From positions 22,128,198-22,192,197 of the forward strand of contig CM035807.1 of assembly GCA_020466095.1 (NCBI GenBank): a DNA stretch of 64,000 nucleotides, in the 5' to 3' direction. Position numbers and translations under genes: made by a program. This stretch comes from Chlorops oryzae (lineage: Eukaryota > Arthropoda > Insecta > Diptera > Chloropidae). Below the pieces are notes generated by a model, which was given only the letters and a program-made list of their open reading frames with translations, did not search any database and was not told the DNA's origin. Positions 33,001-43,900 of the stretch are shown piece after piece. The first letter of the stretch is position 1, and the number at the start of each line of letters is the position of its first letter.

Positions 33001-36000
33001 CTTTTTCTAGTAAAATGTGGAAAATTAAAAATTTTGTCGAGATAGAACTTTTTCGATTCTCTATCAGTAGTCGACAATCATAATAGGGCTGAATATCTAG
33101 ATTTATTACTTTCATCATTTTTGACATTCAAAATTCAAAATCAACCTGGTACTAGTATCATTTAAATGGAATTTTGTGCATCCAATAAATCACAGAAGCA
33201 TTAAATTTTGTTGATCCCTTTAAAAAAAAAAACTCTACAGGCTGTCGTGTCTAGTGGTCATTAAAACTGAAAAAGGAAAACAGAATAAAACTACATACTT
33301 ATAATTCAAGTGTGAGCTGAAGGAATTTATTTTCGATTTTATTGATTCGGCATAACGAGCGGACAAAGTCTTTGCAATTAAACTGAATTGTTAACACTTC
33401 TCAAACATTGAAGGAAAGCAAATAAAATGATAAACTTAATCAATAAATTAAAAAAATTTATAATTATCAATAGCAACAATCCACTTAATTATGAGATGTT
33501 TAAAAACCGTTCTAATAAAGAACATGGGAGCGGACTTTTTTTTTGGGTAGTCTTTTGTTTAGCATTGTTCTCTCCGCCACATCGGATTTTTAGTTCCACG
33601 ACTGTGATCTAAGTACCTATAAAGAGATCGACTGTCCGACAAAAAAATTAAAGTTTCAGAACCGAAGGTCTCACTATACTTACTTAATATATGGCGCTGA
33701 GTTTGTACTTGAGGTCTACATATCTACATCACGTTTAGGATTCGCCATAAGTTTAAAAAAGGAATCGAAATATCCCGCTCGAAGAGGCGTTGTGTGGTTA
33801 TGGCTTAATCTGGACTAGATGGAGTTATATAGATGTCAAATTTGGATTCAACGACCCCGAAAGTATATAATAAAGATTTGAAACCCCCAGGTCAGAAAAA
33901 ATGTGTTTGTTTGGCTGAATTTTTAATTACCCAGCACTTCAAAACCAATTTTTTTTTCATATCTGGGGGTCTTATTATTCAGGTTATGGTAAAACCTGGA
34001 CACGATGGAGGTTTATATACCTCGAATTCGGATTCAGCGACTACGACTGGGTCGGACACTTCTTTAGTTTTGTGAGGCTATGTAATTAATATAAAATCGA
34101 GTAAAGCCCACATCGGGATTTTGATCTAGATGAAGCCCCAGTTTTCTCTCCATTGTTCACCTTTTCAGGAATTTCGATTTCTTCAGCTGGAAATACACAG
34201 ACAGATAGATAGATAGATAGTTCTTTGTATCTAAGCTCCGTGTCATATAACTTAAGGGTAAATCTATACCAATTGAGGGTAATGTATCATAAAATAAAAC
34301 CCCTCATAATTGTTGGAACATCGAACCAACCACACTGCTACCAAGACCCGATCCAACTTTGCCGCCCCTATGATGGCACTAATGGGATACGAAATCGAAA
34401 TTGCCTCATCACTAGTTGGAAATCATTGAGATGCCAATACAGGTAAAAGATCCTTAAACATGGGGAATGGGTTATTATAAACAAATAGCATAAAAAAAGC
34501 CATCACTCTTTCCTACTACCGCTGCGGGGACAAATCCATCCGAAAACCATTGATAAAAGTCATGAGCGGAGAGCGCGAAGTAAATGCCCTCGATCTTGCC
34601 ACGATGATTGCTTATAGATTGTTCGAATTAATGAGTTCGACAGTCGAAATGACGTAATTCGAGCGCACGAGCGCGCTTGGCTTTTGTAGATTTATGTGAA
34701 ATATTAGAACACTTTATAAGAGACGACAAGAGATGGGGAAATAAATAAGAACGCACTCCATTCAAAGATCATAAATCAAGTTTCATTGTGAATTGCGATG
34801 TCATTACAATGAGAGGGGAAATGAAAAAAAAGCACTTGGTGATGTAAGATGAGAAGAAATTGAAAGAAATTAATGATTTCATAATAGTCAATATTACAAT
34901 ATTAATAATGATTCTACTGTGACAAGGTACCTTGGTAGTGTGACCACATGGACTAAAGCTTATACAACAGATTACGCTATTTAAGCATAGCACACTTTTG
35001 CCTCGATAGTGTGAACAGCCTTACAAAAAGATGTTTACTCTATCCAGAGTCTACTGTATTTATATAGAATTTTATTAACACATTTATTTGAAAGCTATTC
35101 GACTTAATTAATTGCGTTTTTGTTTCTTTTTTTGAATTCTAGAAGAAAAGCGAAACAGTTTTGTGCCAAAACATCTGGCGCTTCTTTTGTTTAATTTCAC
35201 TAACGCTTTTATGGGATGAAACCTCAATAAATAAGTAGCTTGTTGAGTTAACAGCCAATTATTTGAATTTTTTTGGTTCCCCAGTCTTAAGATATCTGTC
35301 ATCTCTAATCTTTGAAACCCTCCGAACCCTTTAAACCCTTTTAAAAGGTATACAAAGTTCTTCCCTTTGCATGATGAGACTCACTTTTCCTACTTCCATC
35401 GATTCAATATCTTTCGGACCAACTCTCTTAAGCCATAATGGCATTCGAACCCAATTAGTTAATAAAACGTCCAGTATAAGGGTTAATAAAACCATTTAGA
35501 GGAGAGAAAAATTTATTCCAATTATTTAATATAGGTACATATTGTGCATGAAAGGGTTAAAAATATTTTTTCTATATTTTGCCTCATTGAAATGGATTCC
35601 TCTTGATTGTACCAAGAATCTGGATATTTATACAAATCCAAACATTGGCATTTCTCTTGTTTTAGAGTAAATTGAACTGTTTGTTTGTTTTTCCTCAGGC
35701 GTAATTGATTTTTTGGAAATGAGTTCATTTCATTTGGAGATATTCTTTCGATAAATTGTATCTTGTTTCTTGACTAAATACAATTTCCGTTCAATTAATC
35801 GGACAATTGGCCGTTTTCGAAAATCATATCTGATTAAATTGAATTGGTTTTTTGAAGAATAGTGATTGAAATGCAATTTACATTATTCTGAATAAAAAAC
35901 AAAAATATTAGCGATCTTTATTTAAATATAAATGAATGGATGATGTCATAGACAAATCAAGGAGAACATTAACGAAAGTAAATAAATATTCATGTATCTT

Positions 36001-39000
36001 AATTTCAGGTTTACAGTGAAAAAAAGAATTTTAAATGAAGGCAAAAATTTTTAATTAGAAAAAAGTTGAAAATTGGGGGACACAGATTAAAAAATTTTTT
36101 TTTATCACATACAGTACACTCGGGATAACGTCAACCCCCTATTCCGTCAACACCCCAAAACGTCAACACTTTTTTATTTACATTGACTATTCTAAAACGT
36201 CAACAAAACCTAAAAGCTCCAAAAGATAAACTCTGCTTAATAGAAAATTTTAGCTGGAATTACGTATACAGGGTGTCCCGTTGACATATGAGGTACCAAA
36301 CTAAAAGTAATTGATCCAGCATTTTGAATAAAATAAAAAATTTGGGTGTTAATTGGACACTTTTCATACCAAAATGGCTTCCAAAGTAAAAAAAAAATTG
36401 AAAGTTTTTTTCAGAATTTTTCACTTTGACCGTTTATTTTTCCCTCAATGGGTCAAATTTTTACGATTTATTTAATTTTGCCTAAAAGCACATACAATTG
36501 GCTTTCAAACTACATCAAAATGTTTTTTTCTACAATTAACCATTGGTGTGGGAGAATTGTTTTTCTGGACTTAGTGTCAAAAAAACTTTTAAGCCTCAGG
36601 GGTGGATTTGGGACGAATTTTTGTTCATCTTGGACACCCTGTAGAATACGAATTCTCAGAATTCCGGGAATCTCCTTTTGTGCGTACAATGTAGTTTTTG
36701 CTCCGTTTTTTCAGTTGTGTTTTTGAACTTGTTGACGTTGCGCGTATAAAATGATCTCTAAAAACCGAAAGTGGCATGATCTCATATAAAATATTTTTTC
36801 AATTTTTCCAAATACATAAAAATTTGTTTGAATCAGACTATTGGTTGGTTTTAGTATGAATACTAAAATAACGTTTCAAACTATAATTCCAATTTTATTT
36901 TGGTCTAAAATGAGGACAATCATAAACGTCAGCAATCTGGTAAACATCAACACTCGTGGTTTTAATTAGTTGACGTTATCCCGAGTGTACTGTATCTGAG
37001 TTTAGGTAAAGTTATAGACATAAAATACATACATAATTGATATGATGTATTTATGATAAAATGTATAAAATTGATACATTCTTTTAAAAGTACTTTTTAT
37101 GTATTTCGGACCATTTGCAATGAATAAAAGATATTTTGTTTATAATTTTTGATATGATAAGTTTACCCTGAAGCTACATCGTTGAGTTTTAATGGAAAAT
37201 GAAGCAATCTTACTCCACTGTGCATCGATCTATTACCTCATCTTTTATAGCTTCAAATTATGTTGGAGACGTCTTGCTGTCTGACATGTAAACAATACAA
37301 ACACTCAGAGAAAATGTAAAACTATTAAAATGGCACTCTGATTTATGAGAGAGAAGTGCCAAACAGACGTTGAGAGCGAGAGAGAAAACCGTTTCTTGAA
37401 CAAAAATAAAATATGTTTAAAGTACTGCACAAAAATATGGAGACATATTGCTAGGGCCGGATTATAGGATGGATCAGGTAGGCCATGGCCTAGAGGAACC
37501 CGCAAACTTTAACCTAAATAAATTAATAATTGATTGAAATTTTTTGTTATTTTAGATAAATTTCAATAGTACTTTGGCGAATAGTGTCTATAGCATCAAT
37601 AGTGGGTTTCCGTTCGGGAATATAAGTATAATTTATTTGTTAGCCCTAGGCCATTTTTTTTTTTTTTTTTTGTTTTTTTAGAAAAAGGGTCCCCATATAA
37701 CAGCTGGCCTTGGAGACCCCAATATTTTAATGTGGCCATGCCTTTTCTCTAGAAATCTGATCAATTTGATGAGTCTTTTGATCCATAGAATTGTCCTCAA
37801 TGACACTGTAATTTCCATAGTTCAAATCGATATAATCTGAAGAAGCTTTTCGACCTATATAGATACTCCGATTTAAAGAATTTTGCAAAAGTCTACACTA
37901 TTGATTGTAATTCGTTTCATATACTTGGATGAGTTAAATTTTTGCAGGATAAGCAGCGCTTTTCGAAACCAGGCATTCGAAAAAACCGACGTTAGAAAAG
38001 TTCGAGTCATAGAAGTTTGACTGTTTTGAAGGAAAACGAAATAGAAAAGAAGACATAATCAAGAACAAATTACAGAATGGTGCATATCGGACCATTTTAG
38101 GGATTCCTCCACTTCTAGGGTCTGTTATGAAAATCATAAAAAAGTCTATAAACTTGAATGAGATATTTTGGAAAAATTTTAGACATCAAGATATTTTAAG
38201 CCATTCAATGCAAATTCGTAGAATTGGAAAAGTGGGCGTGGCAAAGGGTCGTTTTTCGATATTTTTGTCTCTTACACTTAAAATTCAAACATACATAACT
38301 ATAAATAAAATTGCCATATTGACTTCTTTTATGGTCAAAGACATCCTATACGAAAATCGACTTGATGGGTAAATTTTTAAGGGTACCTCCAGTACAAGGT
38401 CTGTTACGAAATCCCACAAAAAATGCCCTAAAATCGGAATTTTTCGAGATATTTCGACGAAATTTAAAAATTGAAGTTTAGCCTCCGACTAAAATCTGAA
38501 AATTAGAAAAGTGGGCGTGGCAAAAGTTATTGAAAAGCAGTCCGCATATGAGGCTGATTTATGGTCGTTAAAAATATCCAGAATACCTTGTCTTGGGGCC
38601 TCTTTAAAAAGGGTATTCAAACGTACATATTGTATGTAAGTATAGCTTACGGGCTAGCTGTGTTGGATGTTGAACTGTCAGACGCTCTGGACTATAACAC
38701 CCTTACCTGTTTTCTATTTGCTTTTGAGTCTTTAAAGAAAATTATTCTCGAATTGATGGCAAAACTTTAGAACATGCCGTCGAATTCTAATGAGTTGTGA
38801 ATAATTGTGCCATTATGAATATATATGTATGTACGAAGTGCTTCATGTAATCGAAATGAAGCGACGAACTTTACGAGGTAGTTTTTCATCAGTTTTCTTT
38901 TTTTTTATCTCTTTTTAGACGCTGTCATTTGGCTATTGGTGCTAATAGCCATTACGTCGATAGTCTGGAGCATTTCGTTGCACATTGTATCGGGAGACTT

Positions 39001-40475
39001 TAATAATGGGATTATTGGTGCCAAATTGATGTTCCACAATCGCGATTTCTCTCGAATGGACAAACGTTCGAAGGAGATCTTCAATCACGACTTTAACGAA
39101 TTAGTCCATCGGACTTACCACGACGTCGTCCTGGAAGCGGAATCAACCGAAACCACTGAAACCACCGTCGAAAGCACTGCCAACAGCAACAATAACAGCA
39201 ACAGCAATAGTAGCAATCACTTGAATAATACTAGAAGCAGTAGAAGCCAGGACGAAGCGGTGCTCAATGCGAATAAGGATGCGACTTTGGGTGGTGAGTG
39301 AAACCAATGAATTCATTCATTTTCGATTGTACTGAAAAAAATGTTGCCTTCAAAGAAACAACAACGGCAAAGCCAAAAAAGAGGAGAATTTTACACATTT
39401 ACCAAACCAGTTCCAGCCTCAGCAGACAGAATGAAGAGAATGAGGAGGACGTTGACCCTTCGGACAATGAAACGACCACAATCGTTCCAAAGCGACGCTT
39501 CGACGCGGTGGCAGATGTCCGCTTCCTTTCGAGCCGTGAGTTACATTCTTCGTGATAAGGACTTTGAGGGATAATTTTTCTTCTTCTTCTCTTTCGCAAA
39601 ACTCCCAGATGTCGTCGATGTCGAGCATTCGTTTTGGCGGAATAGCATTGCTGTGCAGTTCGTCTATAGCTTCCCGTTTTTAACAGAAATTATGGCAATT
39701 ATATGGACAGCCATGTGCCTGGTCTTTCAATCAGGTGTTAAAAAATATTGGTAAGATCTTCCATAGAAGCAATCTTCTCGTCTCGGCTATCAATTTTGGA
39801 TGATAATTTTCAATCTTAAAAGGGGTCTACCGAAACCCTGGCGGATTGTAGTGCCTTCGATTTTCGTCTTCACTCTAATGACACTGGGGACGATGATTTA
39901 CATGATCATTACGAACCGTTTCCTCCACATGTTCTGCAGCCATTTAAAGGAGCCACTTACTGATCCGGATATGATAAGGTGAGAACACAAGCCTCTCTCT
40001 TTTTCTCAATATTCATATTAAATTTCTTCTCTTTTTTTCTTATGTTCGTGGCTGTAGCTGTGGCGAAGCAATGTCAGTTCTCCGTCCAATTATCAAACGT
40101 CATCAGTTCCATCACGATGTGTACTTAAATCTATTTCGAATTTCCTATATCCTGAGCTTCTTGCTGTGGGCTATGGCGCTGGTTATTATGGTGCTTCGAT
40201 ATGTGTTCGCGATCGATTTTCAATTGGTCGATGTACGGCTTGGCTATCAGAGTCCGTCGAGTCGGCGACGCAGTTCCGAGCTGAGTGCCGTGAAGCAAAA
40301 ACTCCAGCCGCAAGGAAGCCTGACATCATCGAAAATGCTTCGAGTCGATGAGCGAGCGAGACATAAATCCGAGGAGGATTTCCAAAGTGCAAAGTCTCAC
40401 ATTAGTGAAATCGCTGCGCCGCTCATTGAAAAGCCGCCGCCGTCAACGCAACCAAAAATAGCTTCGAAATCCTAG
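26923..40475 (+). CDS. four-transmembrane protein, alternative first exons, 444 or 451 aa (TMEM179-like, tentative)
   Basis: Shared exons are 38919-39293, 39356-39535, 39609-39750, 39823-39978 and 40058-40475. Two first coding exons, 26923-27007 (28 codons) and 31763-31826 (21 codons), both end one base into a codon before a strong donor (GTGAGT, GTAAGT) and both join in frame. Numbering follows the 444-aa form. TM1 is at 23-45 (AVIWLLVLIAITSIVW) and a long polar Ser/Thr/Asn/Glu-rich extracellular loop follows. TM2 is at about 220-248 (FLTEIMAIIWTAMCLVF) and TM3 at 262-283. A short loop has Cys292 and Cys307, then comes TM4 at 331-352 (ISYILSFLLWAMALVIMV). The tail is Ser/Arg/Lys-rich and cytoplasmic. 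The layout, with a large first loop and a paired-Cys second loop, recalls TMEM179, but I do not see enough identity to be sure. Exon 39356-39535 is 180 nt and phase-neutral, so it could be a cassette. An AATAAA lies at about 40811. Confidence 0.8.
27631..28080. repeat. satellite-like array, about 7 copies of a 62-65-bp unit
   Basis: The unit reads roughly GGTTTTATTAACCCTTAACT, then GCATGATATATTAAATAA and a T-rich block ending GCAATAAA. Starts fall near 27631, 27695, 27758, 27821, 27886, 27951 and 28013. Copies differ by 10-25 percent. Isolated monomers of the same unit occur at 24920-24987 (+) and 35455-35560 (-). Confidence 0.85.
28264..28312. repeat. imperfect (CAT)n microsatellite
   Basis: A run of ATCATCACC and CATCATCAT triplets with single interruptions. 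Intronic low-complexity DNA. The histidine-rich open frame through it is not a gene. Confidence 0.85.
29485..29835 (+). repeat. dispersed repeat, copy 1 (second copy at 32137-32466)
   Basis: A block of about 190 bp, from TTTTTGAACGGCCTTCTTGC to CCCGCGGACCCTAGCCAAA, is nearly identical to 32251-32456 in the same orientation. A more diverged extension reaches back to the CTGTTCACAGTATCGAGTC region. It contains the phrases TCACACTACCAAGGTGCTCA and AGACTCGACTGTATTTACTC. A diverged inverted relative lies at about 34915-35060. It is probably a transposon remnant. Confidence 0.75.
31200..31762 (+). promoter_or_regulatory. putative promoter and 5' leader for alternative exon B
   Basis: The decamer TTCAGTCTCG occurs twice in tandem at 31210-31229. 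Each contains a TCAGTC match to the fly initiator. The segment is markedly less AT-rich than its surroundings, as fly core promoters often are, and lies 550 bp upstream of the exon B ATG. No TATA box is evident. Transcription start is inferred. Confidence 0.4.
31763..31826 (+). CDS. alternative first coding exon B of the four-TM gene
   Basis: ATG at 31763, in the AAAAATGAAG context, opens 21 codons (MKLIKKYKQGELTAADVRTI plus D) and ends in phase 1 at the consensus donor GTAAGT. Joining to 38919 gives TID-Y-AVIW. A leader rich in TTCAGTCTCG motifs lies about 550 bp upstream. Confidence 0.7.
32137..32466 (+). repeat. dispersed repeat, copy 2 (first copy at 29485-29835)
   Basis: The stretch AACGGTCTTC through CCTAGCCAAACG matches copy 1 with only a few substitutions. 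The upstream part (CTGTTCAGACTATCGAGACT) is more diverged. Same orientation as copy 1, 2.6 kb away in the same gene. Confidence 0.75.
32650..32885. repeat. two-unit tandem repeat, about 114-123 bp
   Basis: AACTGGGTAGGCAC(A/T)TAGTG followed by GTTAGGCCC and a GGTA(C/T)T block occurs at about 32700 and 32824. The preceding CCCAG(C/T)(G/A)TGAG-type segments also align. Confidence 0.6.
32937..33088. mobile_element. 152-bp foldback MITE with 48-bp perfect arms
   Basis: The arm beginning CCCTATTATGATTGTCGACT and ending AAAAAGTTCTATC is repeated exactly as its reverse complement at the other end (33041-33088). Pairing resumes after the 48 bases through GTCGA/TCGAC and AAAATTTT-type blocks, leaving a short AT-rich loop. 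The arms show no substitutions, so insertion or homogenisation was recent. Confidence 0.85.
34202..34220. repeat. (GATA)n microsatellite
   Basis: Four to five uninterrupted AGAT tetranucleotides. Confidence 0.8.
35455..35560 (-). repeat. isolated monomers of the 63-bp satellite, inverted
   Basis: Reading the minus strand gives AATGGTTTTATTAACCCTTA and, one unit away, TTTTAACCCTTTCATGCAC with TATTAAATAATTGGAATAAA between. This matches the array at 27631-28080. Confidence 0.65.
36112..36992. mobile_element. 881-bp TA-flanked inverted-repeat element interrupted by a nested element
   Basis: A perfect 24-bp terminal inverted repeat starts CAGTACACTCGGGATAACGT and is flanked by TA (36110-36111, 36993-36994). 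Several extra CGTCAAC motifs lie inside each end, resembling subterminal transposase-binding repeats. Ends and target site fit the pogo/Tigger branch of Tc1/mariner. The DNA between 36269 and 36641 is a second element, so the original length was about 508 bp. No transposase is encoded. Confidence 0.85.
36269..36641. mobile_element. 373-bp TA-flanked MITE nested inside the previous element
   Basis: The ends are CAGGGTGTCC and GGACACCCTG, flanked by TA on both sides (36267-36268 and 36642-36643). The 10-bp inverted repeat is of Tc1/mariner style. The open frame at 36448-36726 falls inside it but shows no transposase motif. Confidence 0.75.
37807..38023. mobile_element. decayed pogo-type MITE, relative of 14060-14228
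   Basis: CTGTAATTTCCATAGTTCAA at the left and TTCGAGTCATAGAAGTTTGA then CTG at the right are imperfect inverted repeats. The TA duplication is not preserved on both sides, so the boundaries are approximate. Confidence 0.4.
38090..38570. repeat. old dispersed fly repeat, relative of 11672-12200
   Basis: Phrases such as CTAGGGTCTGTTATGAAAAT, GAGATATTTTG and AAAAGTGGGCGTGGCAAA occur in order, partly duplicated at 38219 and 38503. Related phrases are in RalGAP intron 1. Non-coding. Confidence 0.5.
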
Positions 40476-40919
40476 ACTTAAAAAAATTCACCGCTATCTC
40501 AGGAAGTGCCTAGGCTTTATGTGTCGAAAGGGCCTTGATGTCATTGACCGCTGGTGGTGGTCCGACGCGGTCAATGGGTGTGTTTATAAAGTATTTAATT
40601 AATTTATTTTTTGTATTATTATTTTTTTCCTAGTTTAAGTGGAGGAGTTTCTATCGACTTTGCGAAAAATAAATATTTATCGAATATCGAGCATCTTAGA
40701 GGAAATTATCTTGTAATAATTGAGGTGCACGGATTCATACATCCCACCCATACATCCTACTCATACATCCTTACCAAACTCTCCACATTCGGAGACCCCC
40801 AAGAGTGAAGAATAAAAAAAACAACCTATAAAAAATATTTGGTGTATTTTAAAGCCCAGGGAGCTCAATGATTGTGCATTGGAAAGTATCAAGTATATAA
40901 GGAAGGCAAGTGATGTTCT
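40476..40919. other. convergent intergenic region
   Basis: Lies between the stop of the four-TM gene (+) and the stop of the aldehyde dehydrogenase (-). It holds an AATAAA at about 40811 for the plus-strand transcript. There is nothing else of note. Confidence 0.7.
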
Positions 40920-43900
40920 CTACAGCAGCTTCATGGCGATGGTCTTTGTCTCCAGATAGTTATCGAGGCCATCTTTACCGAGCTCACGACCCATTCCCGA
41001 TGACTTGTATCCACCGAAAGGCGTCTGAGGCAGCACAGCGTCATAACAGTTGATCCAAATCGAGCCGGCGTCGACACTGTTGACAAATTTCATCGCTTTG
41101 TTGATGTCGTTGGTGACGACCCCAGCAGCGAGGCCGAACTCAACATCGTTGGCGCGATCGATGATCTCATCTAGTGAGCTGAATTTGAAGATCGATTGTA
41201 CGGGTCCAAAGATCTATAATTTTGAATTGAATAGGTACATCATAAATATGATCGTTTGTGTGTATATGTGAACAAGCAGCGAACCTCCTCTTTAGCGATC
41301 TTCATGTTGTCCTTGACATCCGAGAATATTGTTGGTTCAATAAAGTATCCCACATTGCCGATGCGATTGCCGCCGCATTGTAGCTTGGCGCCTTGCTCCT
41401 TGCCACTCTCAATGTATTTGAGAACCTTGTTCATCATTTCGTCGTCGATTTGTGGTCCTTGCTTCACCGATTCATCGAACGGATTGCCGACTTTTCGTGC
41501 CTTCGCCAAGGCTGTAGCCTTCGCAACGAACTTATCGTAGATTTTCTCATGAACGTAGGTTCTGCTTCCAGCGCAACATGATTGTCCATGATTGGAAAAC
41601 AGCGCTTCGTGAGCCAGCTCGACAGCGAAGTCAACTGCGAAGGAGTAAAAATTAAAAATTATATAAATTCTCTCCAGTGAAAATCTCATCAATCTCACTA
41701 TCTGCGTCATCGAAGACCACCACGGGACTCTTGCCGCCGAGCTCCAGGGAAACTCTCTTTAAGTTGGACTTCGCAGCAGCCTGCATTATAATGCGTCCAA
41801 TGTCGACGGAGCCAGTGAATGCCACCTTTCGGATTTCAGGATGTTCACTGATCGCCGCACCAGCTGTGGGACCATAGCCGTTGATGATATTTATGACTCC
41901 TGGCGGGAAGCCGGCCTCTTTGACCAATGCGCCCATATGCAACGCTGTAAGTGGAGTCTGCTCGGCGGGCTTAAGGACAATTGTACAACCAGCTGCCAGT
42001 GCTGGCCCCCATTTCCAGGCCAACATGAGCAAGGGGTAATTCCATGGGATAATCTGGCCGACAACGCCGATGGGCTCCTTTCGAGTCATTGCGACGTATC
42101 CACCAGCTGGGATGGTATCACCGAAGTGTTTATCCGTCCACCCGGCATAGTATTTTGAGGGTCATTATTGAGATTTGCACATCGAAGAGTGCCTCGGCAA
42201 AAGGCTTGCCGTTGTCAATTGTCTCCAGACTGGCCAAGACATTCTTCTCGCGGTCCATTAAATCGCAAGAGTCTGAAATGATAAAGCGTTCAAGTTAAAA
42301 GGCAGAGGATTCCCGTTGAGTGGTGCTCACTTGTTCATCAAATCCGTACGCTGCAATGGACTCATTGTTCTCCATGCCGAATTTCGGTGGAAGGCCTTTT
42401 TGGCGGCACTGACTGCTAGATCAACGTCGGCCTGAAAAGTATAAGACATATAGATCTGTCCCGAAATATTGATCTCTTCCTTTCTATTATTACCTTGCCT
42501 CCTTCGGCGACTTTGGTGATGATCTCTCCTGTGGCTGGGTTAAGAGTTGGGAATGTCTTTTTCGAGACTGCATCGACGAATTCGTTGTTTATGAAAAGCT
42601 GAATCGAATATACCAAAGATGGTTAGTATTCGGATGGTCACAGTCCCCTAAAATACCCACAAATCTAAAGAAACCATGCGTACCTAACATAGCTTGCTGT
42701 GTTAGAAATTATGTGGGCTTATTTTTTTAAAATTATTTTTCCGAAGAGTTCAAGAATTTTAGAGTCAACAATTGATAAGCTTATCAGAAAATCAAAGTTC
42801 CATATATTGCCATTTACATAAATATGATGGATTTCTATTTGCATTGCACCAACGGAAAATTATTTCAGACACCGGCTGTATCGGTGCAAAAGTAAAGAGC
42901 AACGCCCCACTTTATGGGGGCCAAAATATACATATTCTCTGAGTTTCCATCGAGCCGAAGATCTGCCGACTTTTCGATGAGAAGAATTCGATAGAATTTG
43001 CTATTAATTTTTTTTTTTTGACAGAATTAAGTTCCAAAACAGTCTATTTTTATAAGGAGCTTTCAGTAGCAAGACTGAAAATATGTCAAGTTCTTGGTTC
43101 ATAACCATATCGTCACATGTGTATGGGGGCTGGTTGTGAGAATCAAACAGCGAATTTATGTGTATGTACCTAACACATCTGGCACCTTCTAAATTTAGAA
43201 TATGGAATTTATTCTTCTGCTTCAAAAACCTATTTCGACCGGCACTTTAAACACACCTATTATAATCGGAAAATAGTAGTATCATTTGGAATACTTTTTT
43301 TTGTCTGTTCAGGTTTAAGAGATTTGTAATATCTTTATCGCCTGGTGGTAGGTATTTAGACTACCTACATAAAATATGTTTTTTAAACCTTAAAAATATT
43401 TCGAATAGTAATAGCAAATCATTAGTTCTCCCTGCAAACATATCAGGAGTGATCATAAGTATTTATGACTCCGAAAATAAAAAACAAACGAGGTTCAGAA
43501 AATCGAGTCCGAATGAACAAAACATGGTATTTAAGAGCTCATTTTGAGGTTTCAGATCCCGAATTGGGAGTCATCATGGGTCCTTTAGGACTCCGAATGT
43601 TTTCTGGGTTTTGACTTTTTTGAATTTTAATTTATATAAGCCAGGTAAATTACCTATTTCCAGGCTTATTCCCCACTGTGAGACGAGGATGACTGAACAA
43701 GAAATGACCTATTTCGCTCAAACTTAAACTGTGTGCCTTGTGTAGGGCCTCTAGGGAGTATATTATTCTAGAGTGCAACTGGAAAAATTCGACAAATTAC
43801 TTATCTTTATGCCGACCACCATCTGGAAATTGGTATAGGTGAAATCTTGGGTCCTCGATTTTGTTTTTGCACAAAATATTCAATATATTTTGGGTAATCT

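Larger units (their letters stand above)
31827..38918 (+). other. 7-kb intron following alternative exon B
   Basis: No exon was seen. The intron contains the second copy of the dispersed repeat, a two-unit tandem repeat (32650-32885), a 152-bp foldback element (32937-33088), satellite monomers (35455-35560), nested TA-flanked elements (36112-36992) and old dispersed-repeat DNA at 38090-38570. The acceptor is CTCTTTTTAG at 38918. Confidence 0.7.

Noticed and set aside
36448..36726. 92-codon ORF as a transposase
   Set aside because: It lies partly in the nested MITE and partly in the outer one. It has no DDE or HTH motif.
39298..39555. Independent gene at 39298
   Set aside because: The coding part is the internal exon 39356-39535 of the four-TM gene. 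The frame merely runs on into flanking introns.
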